DNA of 64,000 bases from Limanda limanda. Its lineage: Eukaryota; Chordata; Actinopteri; Pleuronectiformes; Pleuronectidae. Each line of letters opens with the position of its first letter. Positions within the stretch are counted from its first letter, which is position 1. The notes under the pieces are model-generated. The model did no database searches. It was given only the letters and a program-made list of their open reading frames with translations, and was not told the DNA's origin. Shown here piece by piece: positions 25,232 through 38,599 of the stretch. Where the stretch lies: contig NC_083644.1 of assembly GCF_963576545.1 (NCBI RefSeq), positions 24,317,893-24,381,892 on the forward strand, written 5' to 3'. The position numbers and the translations under genes are program-made.

Positions 25232-25445
25232 AATCAATCGATCAATCAATTTTTATTTGTACAGCCCATATTCACAAATCACAATTTGTGTCATAGGGCT
25301 TAAAAAGAACCGACATCCCCTGCCCTTAACCTTCAACTACCAAAAAAACCTTTTAACAGAGAACCTAAAAACCTCAGAGAGAGCCGCACGTGAGGGATCT
25401 CCCTCCCGAGACGGACAGAAGTGCAGTAGATGCCACATGTAACTG
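25232..25445 (+). repeat. Dispersed fish repeat (ATCAATCAATTTTTATTTGT type)
   Basis: Starts with an ATCAATC-rich head, then CCCATATTCACAAATCACAA, and ends with CAGAGAGAGCCGCACGTGAG and GACGGACAGAAGTGCAGTAG. I recognise this as a common fish interspersed repeat. No coding capacity. Confidence 0.7.
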
Positions 25446-28400
25446 AGAACATCAGCAAAATAACAGTATTTACAACATTTATTTGAATAAACAGTATGTA
25501 AAACAATGAAAAATAAATGAAATGAGAAGTTATTGTCAGTTATGGTAGAGTATGTGAGTAGGTATATTGTATATCAAGAGGTCTTGTTGACGGTCAGGAT
25601 CCACCACCACAATCAGATGCCACGATTCCATCGTTATGTTCCACTGCCGCCATCGATATAAATGAATGAGCCTTTTTTATTTACTATGACAAAACAATAA
25701 TAATACAATCCAGTAAGTCAGTAGATTGGTAAACCACTTCCTTGTTTCTTAGTGTTTTCCATATCCTGGTGCTGAGTCCAACTATAAAAAAAAAAGTGAT
25801 ATCGGCCCTGCAACAAAGCTGAATGCGCCCTTAAATGTTTTATTATATTTATTGTTTTAAGTGCAACATTTCAAATCCATGTTGCCTTTTTGTTTGAGCT
25901 GGGGTCTCCTCGGTTGAGAAAGAGGAGACAGGATAAAGTTGCACAGTCTGGACGAGTCAAACAACAACGTATTTCAGAGCAACGTCTCCCAGGAGATGAA
26001 TCTTTTCTCCAGCTGAACCTATGCATCTTTGAATTTTAGCGAACGGGTTCCTGAAGGTTTGTTTTTCTGCTCAGGATCCTGAGATCCTTAATGTTTTCTT
26101 GTTTCGGTCCCGTGTGAGGTAAATACATTGAGTGGAACATCTCTGGATCTTAAGCCGCGCTGACATTCCTGCACTGTGAAACTACAAACATGCAACGGAG
26201 ACATTCCTAAAATCTGGGGGCATGATGTTAGACTGCACTCGACCTGCAGAGACAGAGGTGAGGAATTCCTGCGAGGCACCTTGTAACAATGCTCGTAACA
26301 CCAAAAAATAAAGTGCAAGTTCAGGCTCTTAGGCGATAACAAAATAACTGTCACCACTTACTCTAAAAAGGGGGCAAAGAAAAGTTAATTCACTCAATTA
26401 TTCTAACAAGATGCCACTGTTTGTTTTATCATGTTTGGTTAAAAAAAATCCTGCAAAATTTCCTCTCAGCAACAAACAGCATTAATTATTCACACACTGT
26501 TTGTAAAGGAAACGCAAAGCTGGGAGAACACAAATTCAAGAGAGTTCCACTTATTGATAATGTTGGCGGTGCAAAGTTATACTGGACAATTTAAAAAAAG
26601 CTTTGTGTGTTAAGAGACAAAATTTGACACAACATATAATTTAATTTGACAACACAGAGGTTAGAACGGGTGTAGGCCAACAATGGACAGAGTCATTGAC
26701 ATTCTGCACAGTATATGTTTATTGTTGGAATAAGCACCTGAAAGAATCTATGTGAACATACATGGATCTTCTTGCCAGAGAAGAGGGCTTTTACTGGATT
26801 TTATTTTGCCATTACTTGAAAATTGTGTTGTATTATTTAATCTGCTGGTTTAGATGTTAGATTTCGTATTATAAAATTGGATGTATATGATTTTAAATGC
26901 TATTTTATTATTTTACTTGTTTGTGCAGTACTTGGTTTTTCAACATCAATTTAGCACCTTCAAAACAGCTGTTTTGAAGGTGCTATATAAATAAAATTTG
27001 TATTGTTTATTACTATTGTTATCATTATAACTATCATTTTGTAAGTCTTGAAGCTGCTCAGTTAGAGAGAGAAAAACGGTTGTCTTCTTTATAGCTGTGT
27101 GCATGGAGCTGCTGGTAGAGTGATAAAAATGTTCTGTGCATACTGTACCATTTAAGAACATGAACGCTGAATTTGATATTTCTTTGTTCTGCAAACTGAA
27201 CACGTCATCTGTGCGCTGAAACACTGACACAATGAAAACTCACACCTGAAAGCCTCTGACACATTTTAATCCTATAACTCACAGATCACAGGTTTCTGCC
27301 GTGATTCCACTACAGGGAGACAATCCTCGGATGTTCACGACAAAGCCATCACTTCTGTTACACGTCTGTTATACGTTGCCTGTGTTTGTATGTCTCTCTC
27401 TCTTAGTAATGTATTTTCTCTCCACTTCATGAATGCCAGCTAATTCAAAGCATAAGCTGCGGCCCGTGTGACCTTTCTTCAGGCTGACGGGAGCCACTAT
27501 GAGCCAGGGAAGCTCCATGTTGGCACAACAAAGGCCAGTGGTGAAGCTCTATTAAAGATCTGTGTGAAATGACAAGCAAGTGTTATACTTTTCCGATGTG
27601 ATAATTACCTGCAGTTGACTGCCTCACAAAGGTTATCACACTAATGACCCGGGAGTTCTCCAGGAAGCTGCACCAGGCAGGTTATTTAGAAGAGGTCTGA
27701 GCTTTTAAATCCAAAACTTCTTCGAAAAGAAATGTAGGTGATACTGGCCGACATGATGTATAAAATGATTTGATTATAAATCTATTAATTTGGGCTGCTT
27801 CACCAGCTCCACTGTGTTTTAACTAATTTTTTTTCTTGGAAAAGAAAAGTGGGTGTTCAATTCTTCTGCAGACAGTGCAGGGTCACTGTTTTTGACTTCT
27901 TTTTTTCAGACCCTGGTGATATGAATTACTGCGAGGCATGCTGCACAGAGCATGAGTTACAGGAGCAGAGAAGGATGCTGTGAATCGTTGATCTTATATT
28001 TCCAAGGGAAAGGCCAAGCTTGAAATATGAAGTGTAACTGCACTCTAAAAATAAATAAACACTTCATGAAATCGAATCAAGTGCGCATCTAGAAGGTTGC
28101 AACAAAACATAAAGAAATGGTCCCTTTTAAAGAATTTGCCTGATCCCTCTTTTGTTAATTTTAATGCAGACTGAAATTACATCAGACGACAGCATAATCC
28201 CACATCATTATCAACATCAAAACGTGTTTGACACTGTTTGGCCCGGGGGCCGGCGGCAGCGCAGCCTCTGCAGCGGGATGATATGGATTACACTTTGCAA
28301 ACCGACCTTGCCCCCTCGCATTTTTTATGCCTGCCAGTCTACCACAGTGGTGACCGCATGCATCACAACGCTGCCGAATAAAACCCAAATATCCCTCTGA

Positions 28401-30270
28401 TGATTAAGGTCACTCATACACTGCTGCACAGAAGCCCTCCTCTTATAAGCCTCACAGACTAGGGGAGGAGGGGAGGATATGGAGGGGGGTCAACCACTTG
28501 GACCCCAGTCTGTCCTGAGGTCTTTATTGTTATTTATATTAGGCAGAGTCCAGGTTCTTTCTGCCTCTGCCGGTGACAGTAAGAGGACAGTGCAATAATC
28601 AAAGTTTCCCTCTGGGGCGGTGTGACCTGTTGTTGGCTTTCATTTGTGTGTCAGTTCAGAGATTTAAGCTGCTTCATGAGAAGTTTATCCCAGGATCACA
28701 GGGATCTGAGGGCTCACCGGTCATTTGCCCTCAGTATCCCGAGAGCTCAGATTGTTAGGGGCTGCTTTATTCGGAAATATGATGGAAATGTGTTGGACTA
28801 ATTTGGCTTTAGTAGGATTGGCTGAATATTAGTCCACTCATCCAATGGATTATCCCGTGGCTGCGATGAACATACTGTGCATAGACAGATCTGTCAAACA
28901 CCATATATCTTTTTTTCCCCTCTAATGTTTAATTCTTCTTGTATAAGTGCACACTCTGACGCGTGCATATTTCATTTTTCTGTAATGTTGACAGCACTTA
29001 TAACCAACACAGTGCTAACACAGTAATGCTGTCCAGCTTGTAATGCTGTTAATTGTGAGAGCTTTGGGAGTTCTTACCCGCTGAGGTGAGCTTATCTGCA
29101 CAGACAGCATGTGTATTCACTTAATCTGAGTTCAACATCAGGTGTCAAGTACGATCAAAAAAACACTGATACATTTGCATTCGGCAAATTGCTTTTGCAT
29201 TAACACAGTGGAGTCATGTGCAGGAATGAGGTTAATCGCTGGAGGAATATTGGGAGTTTTTTCCCCAGCAAAAATAAAAAAAGGTTTACATTCATGACAT
29301 GCAGCTGCACCTTAAACAGTTGACAATGCCACAAAAAAACATTTCTACATTGATGTCACTAAATATTGCTCCACAGTTTTCAGGATTTTCCTCCCTAATT
29401 TTGTCTCCGGCAGCCACAGTAGTGACCTTCCTATTGGCTGTGGCAGGTTGAAGTGACAGCTGGTGTGATGTAATAACCCCCCCTCCACTAGACAAGTTAT
29501 AAAGAGCAATATCCAGTTCCATGGATTGAGATAAGCTTAGGTAGATTAATGCTCTAGGACACTGAAATGTTTGTTGTATAAAAGCTCTGTTTATAAAACA
29601 ATGTGTCATTGCCGTATATGAAAGGCTGATCTGGCAGATGGCCTGAGCTCCAAGAGTTTCTCCATGCTGAAGGCACTGCGAGTCGATGGTTTGTGCTCCT
29701 GTGGCTTAATGGGATTTTAGACTCTTCATTCAAATGAATTATATATAGAAAAACTGGGATTATTTTTACGGGCTGTTTAATCTCATTTTTTTTCTCCTCC
29801 AAAACTCCTGGCTGCCTCACGGTTTTAGGATTCATGGAAAAGTGGAGCGACCGAGTGCTACAATCAATGAATGCTAGAGTGCAGACGGCCTATCAGCTCT
29901 GAGAACCAGAGATGCCCTGTGGACCATTTCGCTGACATGAAGCGTGCTCAGTCGACTCGACTCACTTCAGCCGTGCTGCCGTGCCTGCCTTTCCAGAAGC
30001 GTTCCCCATCCTGCTGAACAACGTCAGACACGAGGCTTCGCCAGAGCTGCTCTGCCACCGCAAGAATACACAGATTCAACGAAGACAGCTTCATCCCTCC
30101 AAGCTTTAGCCGCCAATCTGGGAGAGGCTTCGGCATCCGTCACACTCAGCATCCGGGATCATCCAGCTTCTTCCCAGACAACAAACACTCCGGTGAAAAC
30201 AGCTGTTTTGTTTATCCTGAGCTCTGGATCGCCTGGTGGCAAAGTTGACTGATCTCAGTGACTGGCACCA
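25446..30270. other. No gene seen; possible conserved non-coding DNA
   Basis: There is no supported coding exon. The stretches at about 27.45-27.70 and 28.14-28.40 kb are less AT-rich and of higher complexity than their surroundings, as regulatory elements often are, but conservation cannot be judged from one sequence. Confidence 0.4.
26952..26985. repeat. Perfect 34-bp palindrome next to a retroelement-like tail
   Basis: TAGCACCTTCAAAACAG is followed immediately by its exact inverse complement CTGTTTTGAAGGTGCTA, with no spacer. The right arm runs into GCTATATAAATAAAATTTG, a typical 3' end of fish LINE/SINE elements. Confidence 0.9.
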
Positions 30271-30274
30271 CTGA

Positions 30275-30389
30275 GGAGACTGTGAGAGGAGGTCCTTTAA
30301 CATCCACAACCGGGCTCACAGCTTTGAATTCAAGGTTCAGCACCGCCACCTGATTCCCATCATGCCTCACTCCTTCCAGCAGAAAAAAG
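30275..30389 (+). other. Candidate upstream exon of bcl6a (5' end undefined)
   Basis: The segment ends at a donor CAGAAAAAAG then GTGAGAATTC. The frame beginning at ATG 30362 (MPHSFQQKK) is open to the donor, and the nearest upstream in-frame stop is TGA at 30272. The donor phase matches the acceptor of the exon-like segment at 37473, which in turn splices in phase to the bcl6a start exon. The true 5' end may lie up to several hundred bases further upstream. It could equally be a non-coding exon; no transcript evidence is available. Confidence 0.3.
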
Positions 30390-33300
30390 GTGAGAATTCT
30401 TCTTTCTGTTTCTGAACTTGAGCAATGATATAAACATCTTAAAATGACAATATCTAAAATCAATGGCAGAAGGGTTAACAAACCGTTCTTTTGAAATTGT
30501 TTTTAATGAACTTGACACAATATTTTATGTGGCGTTGGAATCCCAAAAAAAACATACTGCTTTTTATTATGGGATTAAGTGCATTGTAAAAACGTTTTAA
30601 AAACTGAGCTTGATATTTTCTAGAAATATGTCATTTAGGTTTATCCAACACTAGGATATTTTGTTTTGTTTTGTTATTATCAGGGGAATTGACTTTCTTC
30701 TCAAGAGCAGTGCAAAGTGACTAAAAAGACATGCATCTACAGTACATGTTATTTCACTGCTGAAATTCGACGAAAGCAATCAATTTACCTTCTTATTACA
30801 AAGAAGAATACAGGAACATGGGGAACATCGGCACCACACAGCCCCAGTAACAAACATCTTCTCACAAAGGCCAGGAACACGAACTTGTTCACACCTGAGC
30901 TGCAGCCAACGATAAATCCCAACATTTCCATACTGCTTTCATGATGGTTAGCTAATCTCTCAGATCAAATCCATGCGCTGCAGATTCACTTGCTCAGACA
31001 CAACATGCATGCAAAGCAACATTAAAGGATATACAGTAGACGCAGACCGCGATAAGAGCAACTGACATCTGATAAGCAAATTAATTATGTCCTCACTGGG
31101 TTATCTAAAATATGTAAAAATGTAAAACAGGCATTTCACACCAGGCAGGATCCAATCTGAGTAAATGTATGAGAGCTTTGTGATTCACCTTTGATTCTAA
31201 TGTAAATTAGTTTTGTAAGTTTCTTCCACATGACAGCCATTGAAAACAAAGGTCAGTAGATGGGGTGCACCTGTGTTGAAAATCTTCTAAAAACTATTCA
31301 AGTAGCAGGATATAAGCCGAACACAACATCCTTTTATATATATATATATATGTGTGTGTGTTAATATGAGAAATGCTTGACAGTGTTTGTGTGATGTGGA
31401 CCAGTTAACAAACATGTGAATGTGTTGAGCACAGAGGTGTCACGCTCCTCTCGCGCTTCAGCAGTTCCACCTGGTATTTCCTGGGCTGTCAGCACCGAGG
31501 AATACAGAAGCTGTTGAGCACTACATATTTTTCAAGAATAAATCGCAGTCAAAAATATGTTAATTTCCTCATTTCAAACTTGCATTAATGCAGAAGAATG
31601 AGGCCTGATAGTTATAGAAGTTGATTTGCTTCGAGCATCCAGGGTCCCAACACAAAGAGTGGGAGGCTTTCCAGAATTTAGAAGAAGAGAGATCTGTCTG
31701 ACCTCATGAAGGAAATGGAATAAGGATGTAGGCTCTGACAAGTACGTTTAAATATTCAAGAGATAAAGGACATATCATCATGTCATTGGAAAAGAAATAA
31801 GAAATTTGGAAAAATATTCTACAAAAATAAAAAGGGCAGAATTGATAAAAAGTGTTCTTTGTTCGCAAATTCACAAATTGAATACAGTGGTGTATTAAAT
31901 TCATTATGCCTATATTTTCCTTGATATGATGGAATTATCTATTCTTGAATCCATGTCATGGCCCAGAATTTACAATTTTTTTTTAAGCGGTTGACTTCTG
32001 CAGCTTGTAGGATTGCTTTCATCCACGCCAATCCCATGTTTCCATGTTGGCTTTAAAATCTGTTTACTGCTTTGGCTGGAGGAGAACAAAATAAGCTGAA
32101 AATAAAATACACCTATATACTAATGGAAGCTGTGAAGGTTTGAGGCAGATGCAATGTCCACCAATATATGAGGGTGAATGCCAGATTCCTCGTATTGAAA
32201 TCAAATTTGGGAAAGCACATCTGGAGTGTTTTTTTACAGTTCACTTTTAGACTGTAGCTGCAGTTACCTCTCATGTTTATGTAGGGAAGTTATATATATA
32301 TCTAGTGAGAAATGTTACAATGCTTTATCCAGAATAACATCCACATTATAGGATACTTTTGGAACAAAGCAATGGAGATAAACAGCTAAAGTGGTGGATG
32401 AGCCCTGTTGCTACTTTGTGTGTGGTTCTTGCTGAAGCGTGCCCTGGAGCTAGTTGTGTGTAGTTCCTGTTTAACCAGCCCCGTAAACCAGTATCAGCAG
32501 TTGGCATCATGATGTAGGCAGCTACTCTGACCTGGCAATGGGAGCAGTGCAACATGGGAGAATTTGTTAAACGTAAAACTGGGCCTCGGCACGAAAGAGA
32601 GAAAGGGCAACAAAAAGAGGAGAATGGTTCAGTCCCCAATAAAATAAACACTGCAGTGGTTGGTGATTTCTAAAGTCTCTGATAATGTGGACATTTCTCT
32701 TTACTTTTTTCTTCTATGTGAATAATGCTACAGATTAGGGAATGTGAACCCGACAGTAGGGTATATTCTACAAAACAAAGATAAAAACTTGTCCAACTAG
32801 TTAGGGTCTTGATCTTTATCACCACCACACACTTGTTGTTAATGGAAGATTTCAGCAGTACAGTGGAAATACAGCAGAAATGTTACTTCTATTGCCTAAA
32901 CAGAGCCAAGTTGAAATGACATCTTCACGGGTTATATGCACTGCCTTGGCACGCTCTGTTTGTGTTTTTTTGCAGCACATCACTGCTAACAAGAGACACT
33001 TAAAATCACTGGATGTCACTGTGTTTGTGTTTCCCTCCTGACTTGGGAATACTTAAACTTATAAAACGTTATGCTTAGAAAATAAGTCTGTCAAGCAGAA
33101 TACGTACTTAAATTTCATTTTAATGCATTATTTAACTATTCCTATTTTTTGTGTGTACTGTTGCTGACACAAGGAAAAATAATCAATTGTTTTTGTCTGA
33201 CATAGTCGTTCATCTCTTTGAAATTCATGGGCTGATTTCACTTAAGTGCATTTCCCAGGGACATCCCTGTTGGCATCGCTTTCTCAAAGAACGGATGACA

Positions 33301-35131
33301 TCATGGCCACCTAGAAACCCAGTTCTCTATGATGAAGGCAGAGTAAAACACCTAGTTGTATTAATAAGTTGCTGATCCAGTAGAAGTAGTTCTCAAGGTT
33401 TTGAACCCTCTCACTTCCTAGAGCTCACTTCATAGTCTGACTGGTCATGGGAGCCATCAGGTCAAAGGGACGCCACATAGGTGGGCCCAGTCCTAAAGGG
33501 TCTCCTTACCATAAGACTTATATGGTACCATATAAACACAGACAGTGGTGTTATTCGTTAGTAATTGTATTTTTGCGATCAACATTTACATGTTAATGAC
33601 AAGTAAAAGCAAAAAATGTCTAATGTCACTTTAATTTATTTTGAATTTTACAATTTAATCTGTATAAATTCTTTCATGTATATTTTAGCAAATTATTTTT
33701 AAAGGATTAAACTGAACTTTAAGCTAACATTATACATCAGCTACTCATCCAGTTGGCTACTGTTGGCCATTATTTTCAGCTGTTTATAATGTATAGAGAC
33801 TGTAGTATATTGTTTGTGTGTTACTTTGAACTATTTAAACATTTGTTACATTTTTATGATAACTATTTCACCTGTTTATCAATTTCTTTTGGCTTATAAT
33901 TTCAAATGTTGTTCCTCTTTTAGCAAAATATTGAAATCATTCATGAAGGTATTATTTTTGCTAATGATTCCAACTTTCCCTGCTTGCTTGTAAACAACAG
34001 TTAGCACCCCCTGGGGCATAAATCCCCCTTATTGGGAATCACTGCCATAGGTACATTTGTAAGCAGAGTATGCATGTCTATCAAATCAAATAGAAAAAAA
34101 ATCTGTAAGAGGAAGGAGCCTTATAACATTCAGAACACAAGACCAGATGATGATTCTTATTGGATCATTATTGAAAGTGGTGGAAAATAGATAAGTCCCA
34201 CTTGTCCATGGTTTTATTCCCTGCTCTAAACGCTATATGTCAGGCAGTCGATACCTCTGTTAAAATACTAAACTATATCTATAAAGTGACACATAACAGG
34301 GCTTTCAAAAACAATCTGTACAGAAGTCGTCCCAATCTTTAACAACTCCTGCTCCTGTGCTCTTTGGGAGTCCTGCCTCTGGGACAGGCAACAGAATATA
34401 TCATTGAGATTATAATGGTTTTTAAGGATGTTAGCTTTTACCATGCACTTGGAATATTCTGCACGAATGTTTTGTGGAAGTAACTGACCCGTCATACAGC
34501 TGATAGCATGCTGGCGAGGGACTGTTTCTGGTATGTGTGGAAAATTCCATCATCTTGGACTCTGCAGGCTGCGTGGAAAGTCCTGAATCTACATGCTTTG
34601 ATTTGGCTAAATTGGAATTCTGGTCCACTGACACGCCTCTGCTCTGACTACAACCTTAGCATGGAGCTTGCACATTCAAGCTGGTGAACTCAAGGTTATC
34701 CACACAGGCACACTGCAGGAAGACTTACTCAAACACTGCTTGTGATGTGTAGGTTGTGTTTTACTTTTCGAAATAACTGATAAATCAGAATAAAAACAGT
34801 GTTAGACAACACTTTGAAATGCCCAGGGAGCCGAGTTATTCACCACTAAAGCTGAAACCCTTGTTTGGTTGTTGTAAGCCTAAAATGCATTTAAATAGAA
34901 CAGAAAAGTAAGGAAGAGGAACAACAACACAACAAAGCCCGATAAATAAACTATGATGTAAAAATGATATCCACCTAAAATCATGCAACATGCTGCCATG
35001 AGTGTCTGCACTTACACTGGATTTCATATATGAAATCCTTTTACCTTTTTATCTCTATTATTTAATACCACTGTTAATCTCCGTATGTTTAACCTTGTCA
35101 AGTGTGATGAGAGCAAAATTTGAACCGTGTC

Positions 35132-35303
<172 letters not shown>

Positions 35304-35929
35304 GAGACACATGGCAGCGTTGTTATGAGATTTCATGTCAGAATACAACTTGCCTATTTGTCTGTTAATTTAAAAAGCAGGAGACATACATCTGAGTAAA
35401 GTGTGCTCATCACTACCTGCACAGAAAATCTTTTGAAGTATCATCATTGGATTTTTCACTGCATCTTTATCAAACATCATATTGTTTAACAGGCATTATA
35501 AATGATGCATATCACACTGTATGTTTTTAATGATCTCTTCAAACTGATGATCAAGGGAAACGTATAAATACATGAAGTGAGATTGGAAGAACAAATCTCT
35601 TTTTTTTTACTGACACACAATAACTGTGCTGCAATTCAGACCTGCATTTGTGATGGTGCTTGAAAAAAGGCAACTTTGTTGTGGACAAAAGCAGAAAAAA
35701 ATGCTTGTGGAATGCATGGAGTTAAAAAAGTGAAACTTAACAATGTAAAAAGAAATTCTTTTAAAGAAAGGAACTAAAAAGGCCTCTGTAGCTAACAGCA
35801 TTATCTGTTTGGTGTTACAGCTTGGTTGCATCATGCCTCTCAGAACAAAACTCCACACTCACATCTTTGCTGACAATGAACACTGAAGTTGGCAGAAATT
35901 TGCTGTGAAACGAGACAAAAGTGTGCAGT

Positions 35930-36760
35930 TTATGAAAAAAAAAAGTGAGGCAACCTCCGGGCCTCGGGCTTTTGTCGGTGGGCATTTCTATTCAATGACC
36001 TATCGTGCACCGAGTGTAGGCAATGATACGGCTTAGAGATGTTTCACACTGTGTCAAAAATGTACAAGATTCTTTTTTAATGTGCAGCTGTTACCGGCCG
36101 GGCAGTCTTGAATTACCGTCACAGCTCGCTTCGGCTGTGATTGTTTCTGAACAGCTTGCCACTCAGACAAAGAGACCAAGACCTTAATGTTGTGACCCGT
36201 TGTTTAATTATACAGCCTGAATGGAGATCCAGGATTAACCGATACACAGTTCATAATGTGACAGTGTTTCCCCATCAGTTTAGACAGGGGCCGTATTGAT
36301 CTGCTACCCTGCACTCTCTCTCTGTCCTCCCCTGTAAGTGGGTCATTTATTTTTGCTAGGAATTGGTTGAGTAAAAAGTTGCCAAGGATTTGCTGTAATT
36401 ATCTCATCCTTCTATAGCCGGGCACAGCGTGAGGCCTTGGTAAATTACCCATCTCCCTCTTAACTCCTGGATGGTTTATGGCCGTGCATTATGCATAACG
36501 GTGCTGGAGTGCCTTAAACATCCCCCAAGTGGATTGAAATAAAGTTGACGCTGCTCTTTGTTTGGAACTCAAGATAGTCTTTATTTGGCAGTGCTGAATC
36601 GGAGATTGCTGTAAAAGCGTGTGTCTTAATTATTTTGGAGACTTGTCTCCCCGATGGTTTGTGAACACCTGGAGTGTTTTTAGTGGGATGCCGGATCCAG
36701 ATGGGCGGATGCTCGGGCAATCCACAGGGAAATGTCACTTATGTTATGTTGGAGTGTGTT
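35930..36760. promoter_or_regulatory. Candidate conserved non-coding/regulatory block upstream of bcl6a
   Basis: This block is of higher complexity and CpG content than its flanks. It carries recognisable transcription-factor-like words, for example GCATTATGCATAAC (POU/octamer-like, near 36487) and several ATTA homeodomain cores. There is no splice-bounded coding segment. The regulatory label is inferred from composition and from its position 2-3 kb upstream of the bcl6a CpG island. Confidence 0.3.
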
Positions 36761-37472
36761 GTCACACTAAGGGTTAAATAAGAAAATAGAAGAAAAGGCA
36801 GGAGCTGCCTCTGATTCATTTGGAATGTAAAATATTTTGTGAACACCAAATATAACTGAAAACTTAAATGTCCCACTTAAAAGACAGGTAATCATTAGTG
36901 TGTAATGAGAGTGGTATCAATTTATATTTTTATATCTCGTAAAAAAATTGGAGTTATAACTTAATTTGACTGTAAAGGCAACATGAAAGTATTAAGCTTG
37001 GATAATTTAACAAATTTATTTTTTATCCTTACATTTGCAAAGCAAACATCAGATAATTTGAGGTTGTACAGGAAGAGCAAGGTTTTAAACGTTTTAATGG
37101 GCATAGCCTTTCAAAATAAAAAACAAATTCACAAAGCAAGGTATCTGCTATAACATGGTATTTGCTCTTTATTAGTCACAGACATTATTGAAATTGACCA
37201 GAATGGAGCTAATGGATCTTATAATTTGTAAATATCAACCTAATTTTTCAAACATCTAATTGAAGCTTTGCCACCTCATTATCATCATCTATACCTAATT
37301 AATAAAATACAAGAGAATTCCAAGTACTTTGAAATTACAGGATTCTGTTTATAATATTAAAACTAAAAAAAATGAAGGATATATTTTAAAGGGAATGTTT
37401 TATTCATTGACTCAATTTTTTATGTAGCCTACAATATCTTGTGATAATTTTCTTTTTATATGTCCTTCTCAG

Positions 37473-37565
37473 CGCAGCAAATGCTCCTCCTGTGCCATGG
37501 AGTGAACGGGATGAGGAAAGATGGAGAATCCGCACTTTGGAATCAGTGCAAACAAAGTTTCCAAG
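37473..37565 (+). other. Candidate internal 5' exon of bcl6a
   Basis: This 93-bp segment follows a good polypyrimidine tract and acceptor (TATGTCCTTCTCAG) and ends with an excellent donor, CCAAG then GTGAGT. Its length is a multiple of three. In the frame set by the 30.3-kb candidate it is fully open (AQQMLLLCHGVNGMRKDG and onwards). Spliced to 40911, the frame continues as ELDK directly into the canonical bcl6a methionine. It may be a 5' untranslated exon that is open by chance, or it may encode an N-terminal extension. The splice signals are stronger than the coding evidence. Confidence 0.45.
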
Positions 37566-38599
37566 GTGAGTCAGAGACAGTCTGAGCGTGTGCCCACAAC
37601 TCATGAAATGAATACAAACTGCCCTATACATCCTGGTAAAGGATGAGTAAATACAGACCAGGTCTCTGCTGAAACTATCTACATGGTTCAACTTCTCTCT
37701 GATGCCATCATTTGTGCAAAAGCCTCACAAGTAAAAGACAATACTAACACGCTGAGACGTAGAAGCACTTTAAGTTTACTCTGGCACAACTCTGAGAAAT
37801 GATGCAACAGGGAGTACAAATAAAAATCACAGCTATGCATTCAATTAGTTTTCCAGGAATCTTTCATTTTGCATAGCAATGAGTATTTCTTTTTTTTATT
37901 GTTTGTTGAAAGTGTGCATCAACTAACGTGGACAAATCCACTGGCCTCCCCTGCTTTCAACTAATTACAGTTCATTACAAAACTAAACAGTGTGGACATA
38001 GGAAACATTTTCTAATGAGAGCGAGCTTTCCACGTAACAAGAGGCAGCCTGAAGTGAGGACAAAGCACTGACCCGGACATCACACTGCACAGTGAGGCTC
38101 TCTCAGCGTTCAAAGCATTCACACAGCAAACATCTCACACTCGGGTTGTGCGTCCACGTCGGTGATGCCTCCGTGCAACAAGTAATCTCTGAGTTAACGC
38201 GTAAACCTCTGTTCGATCCAAGTGGCTGTCACGCTGCAGCTCGCTCGCAACAACATCTGTGCGTGTGCATAGGTGTGAGAGCAGAGAGGAGAACACAAAC
38301 AGGAGCACCACTCCGCCACGCGCCCACTGAACTTCACAGGCAACGATCACATCCGCATGGAACAGGCTCAACTACAGTTTATAATACAAATCTGTGAAAT
38401 CTTTCCTTTGTCAACAAACCCCGTGGAGTCTCGCAGCTCTCTCTCTCCCTCTCTCCATTTATGATGGCAGGAAATCTGGCTACAAAAATAAAATAAAAAG
38501 TCTGATGTGGAAAAGAGGAGTCAGTCACACCAGGCTGGCTCGCACTAATGAATCCGTGGCTCGGAGTGTTCTATGTGACGGGAGGCACCGACGCGGCTT

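Noticed and set aside
29944..30252. 102-codon plus-strand frame near 30 kb
   Set aside because: Composition and lack of similarity suggest a chance frame; the in-phase path to bcl6a uses a different frame starting at 30362.
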